DNA from: Psychroflexus longus
GTDB lineage: Bacteria > Bacteroidota > Bacteroidia > Flavobacteriales > Flavobacteriaceae
Assembly: GCF_020164595.1 (NCBI RefSeq)
Contig: NZ_JAIQZE010000007.1
Location: 62,001 to 126,000, forward strand
Direction of reading: 5' to 3'
DNA length: 64,000 nt
Under the pieces are notes generated by a model. That model had not been told where the DNA came from. It saw nothing but the letters and a program-made list of their open reading frames with translations, and searched no databases. A program made the position numbers and the translations under genes. How positions within the stretch are numbered: the stretch's first letter is position 1; every line of letters starts with the position of its first letter. Below, piece after piece: positions 58,129 through 64,000 of the stretch.

Positions 58129-58701
58129 TCAATAATCTAAATTATCTGTAGCTCTTAGATTGACTATTCTTTTTTCAATCAAAACGCCTTCATCATTAAA
58201 CAAAGCTTCCCATAATTCATCTTCAGTTTCTGATTTTCCATAGTATTCAATCTCATAATTTATAGTGATGTTTTCAAATTCATCTTCATCAATAATATCC
58301 TCAAGATCATTTCCATGACCTGTATATTGAATTTGAATTTTTGAAATTGTAAACTTTGTATAATTGGTTTCCAAAAAATTAGTGATGACCTCTCGAACTT
58401 TTGGTGCCAACTCATTTTCATCAATGAGAATTTCAATATTCCTCACATATCCGTCCAGACTAAATTCGACGCTATGTAGGTGTTTATCGTGTTTTAGTTT
58501 AGCTTCAAAGACTTCTTTTTCACCATCGGTTTGGTAATACCATTTCACTTTTCGCTTATTTTCATAAGCATCATTCAACCATTTTTTGGCTTGTTCGTGG
58601 ACTTCACTTTTTTTAACTCGCTTTTCGACTTCATTTTTTTCTTGAGCATAACCGAAAGCCATACCAAATAGAGCAAATAGAGTAATTATAATTCGTGACA
58701 T
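58129..58701 (-). CDS. Secreted protein of unknown function, PepSY-like fold possible
   Basis: A 190-residue protein with a signal peptide (1-19, AFGYAQ) and a highly charged mature part. Two repeats of an alpha-plus-beta pattern can be seen (WYYQTDGEKEVFEAKLKHDKH with HSVEFSLDGYVRNIEI, then TISKIQIQYTGHG with INYEIEYYG), resembling PepSY/BLIP-like periplasmic proteins. No catalytic motif. It starts 12 bases after aroQ and is followed one base later by the DUF2490 gene; the pair may work together in the envelope. Confidence 0.7.
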   Translation of the reverse strand: MSRIIITLFALFGMAFGYAQEKNEVEKRVKKSEVHEQAKKWLNDAYENKRKVKWYYQTDGEKEVFEAKLKHDKHLHSVEFSLDGYVRNIEILIDENELAPKVREVITNFLETNYTKFTISKIQIQYTGHGNDLEDIIDEDEFENITINYEIEYYGKSETEDELWEALFNDEGVLIEKRIVNLRATDNLDY

Positions 58702-58712
58702 TAGTAATGGAT

Positions 58713-59129
58713 TTAATCTAAAAAGCTTCTTATCGCCAATTCATAACTCCTCAAACCAAAACCAATGATAATTCCAAAAGCATTTGGTGAGACGTAAGAA
58801 TGTTTTCTGAAGTCCTCTCTCGCGTGTGTATTGGAAATGTGTACTTCTATCACAGGCGTAGCTATGGCTTTAATGGCATCGCCAATGGCTATTGAAGTAT
58901 GAGTGTAAGCAGCTGCGTTGAGAATTATCCCATCTACATTGTCATCTGCTTCTTGCAATTCTGAAATTAATTCTCCTTCAATATTAGATTGAAAGTAAGA
59001 CAATTCCACATCTTTAAATTGAAACTGAAGTTCAGTGAAATAATCTTTAAAGGTCGACTTACCATAAATCTCGGGTTCTCTTTTTCCCAATATATTTAAA
59101 TTTGGACCATTGATGACATGTATTTTCAT
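58713..59129 (-). CDS. aroQ: Type II 3-dehydroquinate dehydratase
   Basis: Third step of the shikimate pathway. 138 residues with all type II motifs: INGPNLNILGKREPEIYG (catalytic Tyr and Arg region), LNAAAYTHTSIAI, and EVHISNTHAREDFRKHS (catalytic His). The start at 59129 (MKIHVINGP) is correct for the family; a further 15 residues upstream would precede the first strand without reason. It is first in a leftward operon that ends with sbcC. Confidence 0.97.
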   Translation of the reverse strand: MKIHVINGPNLNILGKREPEIYGKSTFKDYFTELQFQFKDVELSYFQSNIEGELISELQEADDNVDGIILNAAAYTHTSIAIGDAIKAIATPVIEVHISNTHAREDFRKHSYVSPNAFGIIIGFGLRSYELAIRSFLD

Positions 59130-59147
59130 AAGGTTTATCTTAGTTAT

Positions 59148-59174
59148 CAAATTTATTAAAATAAATAACGCCAA
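59148..59174 (-). promoter_or_regulatory. Promoter of the aroQ-sbcC operon
   Basis: On the minus strand: TTG (59174-59172), 16 bases, then TAAATTTG (59155-59148), an exact TAnnTTTG match, 18 bases before the ATG at 59129. Confidence 0.55.
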
Positions 59175-59240
59175 AAATTATTATTGATTAGGATTTTTTC
59201 CTTAGTTTCATGGAATTATTCCTACTAAAGCTAAATCACC

Positions 59241-60014
59241 ATGAAATCAGATTTATCATTAGAAATTCAGCGTTTTAAGCAAATTCGAGAAGAAAATAAT
59301 TTCACTCAAACCGAATTTGCTGAAATTTTGAATATCAAAAATTCTACTTCAGATATTGAACGAGGTAAAACTAAACTTTCTGGCCAAGTTGTTATGATGC
59401 TTTTGAAAATTTTTGAAGTCAATCCGCTTTGGCTTTACGGTGAAAGTTTTCAGAAAAAACTAGATGTTCATCATATCAATTCTATGCCAAAAGTAATTTC
59501 AGTAGATGAAAACAATTCAAGAGAAAATATGCTCTTGGTCAATCAAAAAGCAGCTGCAGGCTATCCGCAAAATATCGGAGATGCAGAATGGTACCATCAA
59601 CTCCCTGCGTTTGAAATGCCAATTCCTCAATTCAGAAACGCTTCCTATAGAGGATTTCAGGTCGAAGGCGATAGCATGGAACCCAACTTTCATTCCGAAG
59701 ACTGGGTCCTTGGCAAATCGGTAGAAAGCTTACAACAAGCTGTAAATCATAAAGTTTATGTGTTTGTGCTTCAGGATTCTGTTTTGGTTAAAAAACTGCA
59801 TAAACACCCCAATTCTCATAAAATTTCCTTGATTTCTACCAACTCTTACTATCCTCCTTATGAAGTAGAAGATTCTGAAGTTCAGGAAATCTGGGAAGTA
59901 ACTAGTAAATTGACGTTTTCCATCAATGAAAATTCTGAAAACAGTATGCTCAAAAAATTGGAGCAGTCTATGGAAGAACTTAAAACTCAACTCAATTCAA
60001 TAAAACCAAGCTAA
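59241..60014 (+). CDS. XRE-type repressor with S24 (LexA-like) protease domain
   Basis: A 257-residue regulator with an N-terminal helix-turn-helix (about 13-65, FTQTEFAEILNIKNSTSDIE) and a C-terminal S24 peptidase domain. The catalytic pair is Ser145 in EGDSMEPNFHSEDWV and Lys184 in SVLVKKLHKH. An Ala-Gly bond (KAAAGYPQN) lies ahead of the protease domain where phage repressors and LexA cut themselves. RecA-stimulated self-cleavage and control of a stress response are possible. It is not in a prophage here. The next gene starts directly at its stop. Confidence 0.9.
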   Translation: MKSDLSLEIQRFKQIREENNFTQTEFAEILNIKNSTSDIERGKTKLSGQVVMMLLKIFEVNPLWLYGESFQKKLDVHHINSMPKVISVDENNSRENMLLVNQKAAAGYPQNIGDAEWYHQLPAFEMPIPQFRNASYRGFQVEGDSMEPNFHSEDWVLGKSVESLQQAVNHKVYVFVLQDSVLVKKLHKHPNSHKISLISTNSYYPPYEVEDSEVQEIWEVTSKLTFSINENSENSMLKKLEQSMEELKTQLNSIKPS

Positions 60015-60671
60015 ATGGATTTTGAACGTTTATTCGATTTTCTGGAAACACTTAACGCCAACAATAGCAAAGAGTGGATGGATGAAAACAGAAAAGAGTA
60101 CGAATATGTAAAAGCAGATTATGTAAAATGGCTGGAAGATCTGGATTTAAAATTGTCCAAACTTGATGAGAATTACTATTCATCTACTGGTAAGAAAGCC
60201 ATCAATAGAATTAATAATAATTTGCTATATCATCCTAATAAACCAACTTACAAAGATCATTTTGGAGCAGGTTTGGACAAACGTCCAAAAACGGGTGACT
60301 TCTATATTCATCTTGGAATTGAGGAAATTTTCGTTGCCGGTGGGTTTTACAAACCTAAACCTGAACTACTAAAGAGCATCAGGGAAGCAATTGACTATAA
60401 TGGCGATGATTTTAAAGCAATTGTAAATTCCAAAACTTTTCAAGAGCATTTTGGTGGTTTGATGGAGGATGACGACAAGTTAAAAACATCTCCAAAAGGA
60501 TTTTCGCAAGAGCATAAGCATATCGAGTTTCTCAGACTTAAAAGTTTTGCTGCTATGAAACCTTTTGTTAGGAAGGACGTCCTTTCATCAGATTTTAAAG
60601 ATAAAGTCATTGAGACTTATACAGCTATGCTTCCTTTTAGAAGATACCTCAATAAAGCAGTAACCGTGTAA
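60015..60671 (+). CDS. DUF2461 family protein
   Basis: A 218-residue cytoplasmic protein of the DUF2461/TIGR02453 family. Recognised by the start FERLFDFLETLNANNSKEWM, the ELYHPNKPTYKDHFG-like segment (here LLYHPNKPTYKDHFGAG) and FYIHLGIEEIFVAGGFYKP. Function unknown. Its ATG directly follows the stop of the XRE/S24 gene, so it is translationally coupled to a likely stress regulator. Confidence 0.92.
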   Translation: MDFERLFDFLETLNANNSKEWMDENRKEYEYVKADYVKWLEDLDLKLSKLDENYYSSTGKKAINRINNNLLYHPNKPTYKDHFGAGLDKRPKTGDFYIHLGIEEIFVAGGFYKPKPELLKSIREAIDYNGDDFKAIVNSKTFQEHFGGLMEDDDKLKTSPKGFSQEHKHIEFLRLKSFAAMKPFVRKDVLSSDFKDKVIETYTAMLPFRRYLNKAVTV

Positions 60672-60680
60672 ATTTTATTT

Positions 60681-62183
60681 TTGAAGGCTTTAAATCCTAA
60701 AAATCAATTAATTCTTGCAAGCCTTGTTATTCTTGGATTTATAGGCGTATTATTTTTGATTTTTCCTAAAAATTCTTTTGAGGTCATCAACACAGTTTCA
60801 ACTCGGGTGAGAACCTTTTTCGGGAAATTATACTTGGTTTTAGGCTTGTTTATAGTGGTGTATTTGCTGGTAATAGGATTTTCTCCCTTAGGAAAAATAA
60901 AATTAGGTTCTAGCTCACCAGAATATTCAACTCCGTCCTGGCTAGCCATGATGTATTCTACAGGAATGGGAGCAGGCATCATTTTAAGAGCAGTTCAGGA
61001 ACCTATATTTATGATGAAGCACCCGAATCTGCAAATCTCAAGACCTAGTGAAATTCATGGATTGGAAATGACTTTTTATCATTGGGGTTTTACAGCCTGG
61101 GGGTTTTATGGCCTTTTTGCTTTATTCATTGCGTATTTATTATTTGTCAAGAAAAAAAATATTCAGTTGAGCCAAATTATTCCTAAACTATCCAATTCAT
61201 TTTCAACTAAACTTATAGACTTACTCGTGATTCTTACTACAGTTTTTGGCGTAGTGAGTGCAGTTGCTTTAGGAATTAGACAAGTAGAAGGAGGGATAAA
61301 TTTTATTACAGAGTCTACTCTTGGTGTTTATCTTAGCATCATACTTTGTGTTTTAATCTTTTCATTTGCGATTTTCTCTTCTATAAAAGGTTTAAGCAAC
61401 GGGATCAGGCGTTTATCCAATGTCAACATAATACTTACTTTGTTATTGCTTGCTTATGTGATGTTCAATAGTGACATCAGCTTAATTTTATCAAATCTTT
61501 GGCAGTCTGTTTTAGCCTTGCTTCAGGATTTCATTCCGTTAAGTTTAGCAATTGGTGAGTTCAATTTTAGCGAACAATTTTTATCAGATTGGACCTATTA
61601 TTATTGGGCTTTCTGGTTGGCTTGGGCACCTTTTACAGGAATTTTTATCGCTAGAATTTCCAAAGGGCGCAGTATACGACAACTTATTTTAGGTGTGCTC
61701 ATTGTTCCAAGTTTAGGGTCATTTCTATGGTTTACAAGTTTTGGAACATCTGCTATTGAACTGATAAATGCTGATGTCGTTTCAAGTTTTGCATTTGATA
61801 ATGTCTTCACTTCAACTTTTGTGCTTTTGGAACAATTCCCACTTGGTTTTTATGCGGTTATTTTGGCTATTCTGCTTTTATTAGGATTTTTAATTACTTC
61901 TGCCGATTCGGCTATTTTTGTCCTGGGAATGTTTTCAGACTTAACCAAAATCAATCCTTCTACTTTCCATAAATCGACATGGGGAATTTTACTGTTCCTG
62001 ATCTCTTTGGGATTTTTGATGATAGGAAGGTTTAGTGAGGCTGAAGATGTTTTGGAAGCTGTTCAAAAGCTTCTTATAGTCAGCTCATTGGCTTTAGCTT
62101 TGCTCAGTATAGTTTTCATCATTGGATTTACCTTTGGTCTTAATAGTCACTATAAATCCAAAAAGGATCAAATTCAGATGTAG
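60681..62183 (+). CDS. BCCT-family transporter (betaine/carnitine/choline type), TTG start
   Basis: A 500-residue, 12-helix transporter of the BCCT family, which takes up glycine betaine, choline, carnitine or DMSP, often for osmotic protection. Visible signatures: GMGAGIILRAVQEP, the WGFTAWGFYGLF helix, and the BCCT consensus WAFWLAWAPFTGIFIARISKGRSIR (positions about 300-335). An in-frame stop lies nine bases upstream and no ATG occurs before residue 90, so TTG at 60681 is the most likely start. It lies nine bases after the DUF2461 gene. Substrate not predictable from sequence. Confidence 0.93.
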   Translation: MKALNPKNQLILASLVILGFIGVLFLIFPKNSFEVINTVSTRVRTFFGKLYLVLGLFIVVYLLVIGFSPLGKIKLGSSSPEYSTPSWLAMMYSTGMGAGIILRAVQEPIFMMKHPNLQISRPSEIHGLEMTFYHWGFTAWGFYGLFALFIAYLLFVKKKNIQLSQIIPKLSNSFSTKLIDLLVILTTVFGVVSAVALGIRQVEGGINFITESTLGVYLSIILCVLIFSFAIFSSIKGLSNGIRRLSNVNIILTLLLLAYVMFNSDISLILSNLWQSVLALLQDFIPLSLAIGEFNFSEQFLSDWTYYYWAFWLAWAPFTGIFIARISKGRSIRQLILGVLIVPSLGSFLWFTSFGTSAIELINADVVSSFAFDNVFTSTFVLLEQFPLGFYAVILAILLLLGFLITSADSAIFVLGMFSDLTKINPSTFHKSTWGILLFLISLGFLMIGRFSEAEDVLEAVQKLLIVSSLALALLSIVFIIGFTFGLNSHYKSKKDQIQM

Positions 62184-62230
62184 TTTGTATTTTTATTTAT
62201 GTATTGCTCAACTTTTATTCACAAGAAATC

Positions 62231-62536
62231 ATGAAGAAACAACTTAAGAATATTGTAAAATTTACAGACGATTACACCAATGAAGACCGAATTATCCTTC
62301 GGGATCATTTGGCAATGGAACGAACTAAACTCGCCAATGAACGCACGCTTTTGTCTTATTTACGGTCTTCGCTTTATCTACTTCTCGGTGGAATTGGACT
62401 TGTCGGAATCAGAGAAAAGCTTTTTGAGGACCTAAAAATCGTTGGGTATATAGCAATAGGACTCAGTGTTGTTTTTTTGGTCGTAGGCATTGTTCGCTTT
62501 ATACAACTAAAACGACATTTAAGAAATTTCAAATAA
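62231..62536 (+). CDS. DUF202 family membrane protein
   Basis: A 101-residue protein with the DUF202 signature: LRDHLAMERTKLANERTLLSYLR followed by two transmembrane helices (about 43-60 and 72-92). The function is unknown in the family. ATG at 62231 is chosen over a TTG at 62204. It is convergent with waaA, 10 bases apart. Confidence 0.9.
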   Translation: MKKQLKNIVKFTDDYTNEDRIILRDHLAMERTKLANERTLLSYLRSSLYLLLGGIGLVGIREKLFEDLKIVGYIAIGLSVVFLVVGIVRFIQLKRHLRNFK

Positions 62537-62546
62537 GTTACTTTTT

Positions 62547-63791
62547 TTATTTACTGTCAAAATCAATTGCTGATAAAATTTTCTGAGTAGCTCCAGCTTC
62601 AGAATTCACAAAATGTCCGCAAATCTGTCCGCTTTTTTCTCTAAATGTTTTATCAGAGGTAAGTTTTTCAAATACTGACGCAAATTCATCATCTGAACTA
62701 ACACTAAATAAACCTCCTAGTCGCCTTATCGTTTTCGCTTCAGGGAATTTATCAAAGTTTTTGCCGATGACAATCGGTATACCAAAAGCAGCAGGTTCCA
62801 ATATATTGTGTAATCCGCTCAATCCCATGCCACCTCCTACGTAAGCTAAATCGGCATAACTGTAAATCTTGGTCAATAAACCTATAGTATCGACTATTAA
62901 AACCTGAAACTCTTCTAAGTTTTGATTTTCAATTTCAGAAAAACAGATAACTTTTTTGGTGATACTTTTTTTTAATTTCTGAATTTGAGATGGGTTTATT
63001 TGGTGAGGAGCGATAATCAGTTTTATGTGATTTGGAGCATTGTTTATGGCGTCCAAAGTTATCGATAGATCTTCTGGCCAAGTGCTACCAAATACAATAG
63101 TAAGATCACCTGAAGCTGTAAACTTATCCATAAAGTTAAGCTGATTATCCATTGCCAGCTGAGAAATCACCCTGTCATAACGGGTGTCTCCAGAAATACT
63201 GGCCTGCTCAAAACCATAGTCTTTTAAAAGCCTGAGTGATTCTTCATTTTGAACAAAAAGATGATCAAATTTACTTAAAGCTTTCTTCATAAATTTTCCC
63301 ATTGGTTTAAAATACAGCTGTTGTATCCTGAAGACCCCAGAAACAAGGTAGGATTTAATTTGTTTTTTTTCCAAAACGTCCATCAGATTTGGCCAGACTT
63401 CATACTTAATAAAAAAAGCGATTTCAGGGTTTAGGATAGTTAGAAATTTTTCTGCGTTTTTTTTGGTATCCAGAGGCAGGTAAGTAACAATATCCAATTT
63501 AGAATCTTTCTTCTTAACCTCATATCCCGATGGAGAAAAAAAACTCACCGCAATCTTATGGGAGTTGTATTTTTTCTTCAAAGCATCAATAATGGGTACA
63601 GCCTGCTCATATTCACCAAGAGAAGCGGCGTGAAACCAAATAACTTTATCATTTTCAGATACTTGGGATTTTAATTGAGATTCCCAGTTAATTCTTCCTT
63701 CCGCAAATAATTTCATTTTAGGATTCAAATGTTTCAATACAGGTAAGGAAAACTGAAAACTATGAATGATGAGTTGATATATGGACTTCAA
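62547..63791 (-). CDS. waaA: 3-deoxy-D-manno-octulosonic acid transferase (Kdo transferase)
   Basis: Adds Kdo to lipid A precursor at the inner face of the cytoplasmic membrane. 414 residues: hydrophobic N-terminal anchor, catalytic-base segment AASLGEYEQAVPI, SGDTRYDRV, FGSTWPED, PHQINPSQI, and the nucleotide-sugar site GGGMGLSGLHNILEPAAFGIPIVIG. No ATG precedes it in frame before the stop at about 63846, and the codon at 63791 is TTG, so it uses a TTG start. Divergent from the aminotransferase gene at 63878, which suggests a surface-polysaccharide region to the right. Confidence 0.95.
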   Translation of the reverse strand: MKSIYQLIIHSFQFSLPVLKHLNPKMKLFAEGRINWESQLKSQVSENDKVIWFHAASLGEYEQAVPIIDALKKKYNSHKIAVSFFSPSGYEVKKKDSKLDIVTYLPLDTKKNAEKFLTILNPEIAFFIKYEVWPNLMDVLEKKQIKSYLVSGVFRIQQLYFKPMGKFMKKALSKFDHLFVQNEESLRLLKDYGFEQASISGDTRYDRVISQLAMDNQLNFMDKFTASGDLTIVFGSTWPEDLSITLDAINNAPNHIKLIIAPHQINPSQIQKLKKSITKKVICFSEIENQNLEEFQVLIVDTIGLLTKIYSYADLAYVGGGMGLSGLHNILEPAAFGIPIVIGKNFDKFPEAKTIRRLGGLFSVSSDDEFASVFEKLTSDKTFREKSGQICGHFVNSEAGATQKILSAIDFDSK

Positions 63792-63852
63792 ATTGTATTT
63801 TTTCCAAAAATAAGCTTTTAAAGGAATTGTCTCTTTGAATACTTAATATTCT

Positions 63853-63860
63853 TATTTTTG
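63853..63860 (+). promoter_or_regulatory. Candidate -7 box of the DegT-type gene
   Basis: TATTTTTG, an exact TAnnTTTG match, 17 bases before the ATG at 63878. TTG at 63827 (23-base gap) or 63835 (15-base gap) could be the upstream element. Confidence 0.45.
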
Positions 63861-63877
63861 TGTAAGAAAAAAAGACT

Positions 63878-64000
63878 ATGAAAAAACTACAAATGGTTGA
63901 TCTGAAGGGTCAATATGAAAAAATAAAGGAAGAAGTAGATAAATCTATTATAGATGTTGTTGATTCTACAGCGTATATTAATGGTCCGGCTGTAAAGCAA
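63878..64000 (+). CDS. DegT/DnrJ/EryC1-type sugar aminotransferase, N-terminal 41 residues (runs off window)
   Basis: The first 41 codons read MKKLQMVDLKGQYEKIKEEV...STAYINGPAVKQ. The start MVDLKxQY and the YINGPxV segment are typical of PLP-dependent sugar aminotransferases such as WbpE and PglE that make amino sugars for lipopolysaccharide or glycans. The rest is beyond position 64000. The adjoining waaA gene agrees with an envelope-polysaccharide setting. Confidence 0.85.
   Translation, partial: MKKLQMVDLKGQYEKIKEEVDKSIIDVVDSTAYINGPAVKQ

Overview
The window looks like a chromosomal segment of a marine-type Flavobacteriaceae (Bacteroidota). This rests on the AT-rich coding style, SusC/SusD outer-membrane uptake genes, a type IX secretion C-terminal domain on a secreted amylase, surface lipoproteins with acidic residues after the lipid cysteine, TAnnTTTG-type promoter boxes instead of the E. 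coli type, menaquinone synthesis (menB) and flavobacterial families such as DUF2490. No tRNA, rRNA, CRISPR array, prophage or insertion sequence was seen.

Layout. 1-8.6 kb: the end of one amidohydrolase and a second, ligand-poor amidohydrolase, recG, a small outer-membrane barrel, a CocE-type hydrolase, and the two most repeat-rich spacers (5465-6224 and 8058-8664). 8.7-28.4 kb: a complete alpha-glucan (starch/maltodextrin) utilisation locus built around a LacI-type regulator. The leftward arm is susC-susD-susE-secreted GH13 amylase. The rightward arm is sugar transporter-pgmB-maltose phosphorylase-GH97-GH13-GH13. 28.5-33.1 kb: pfkA, gapA, a BadF-type sugar kinase and pgi, so maltose can be followed on paper from outer-membrane uptake to glyceraldehyde-3-phosphate oxidation within about 25 kb.

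33.2-43.2 kb: comM/yifB, the 5-oxoprolinase genes pxpABC, an aldehyde dehydrogenase, an outer-membrane protein, a PiT-like membrane protein and a lipoprotein amidohydrolase. 43.2-50.5 kb: a methyltransferase, a YkgJ-type cysteine-cluster protein, a divergent pair that looks like cysteine sulfinate decarboxylase plus cysteine dioxygenase (a hypotaurine/taurine route), menB, a SPOR-domain protein, two bacterial PH-domain membrane proteins and a LOV-like PAS protein without the photoactive cysteine. 50.6-64 kb: a fused 2-oxoacid dehydrogenase E1, a leftward operon aroQ-(two envelope proteins)-sbcD-sbcC, an XRE/S24 regulator with a DUF2461 gene, a BCCT transporter with a TTG start, a DUF202 protein, waaA and the first 41 codons of a DegT-type sugar aminotransferase.

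Most of this is ordinary flavobacterial chromosome. I did not find a clearly new multi-gene system. The observations most worth testing are the cysteine dioxygenase/decarboxylase pair, including its Cys and Tyr cofactor residues; a 21-base element on both sides of the LacI regulator gene; the cysteine-less LOV-like protein; the amidohydrolase without its HxH motif; and the duplicated composite repeat at 8.1-8.6 kb.
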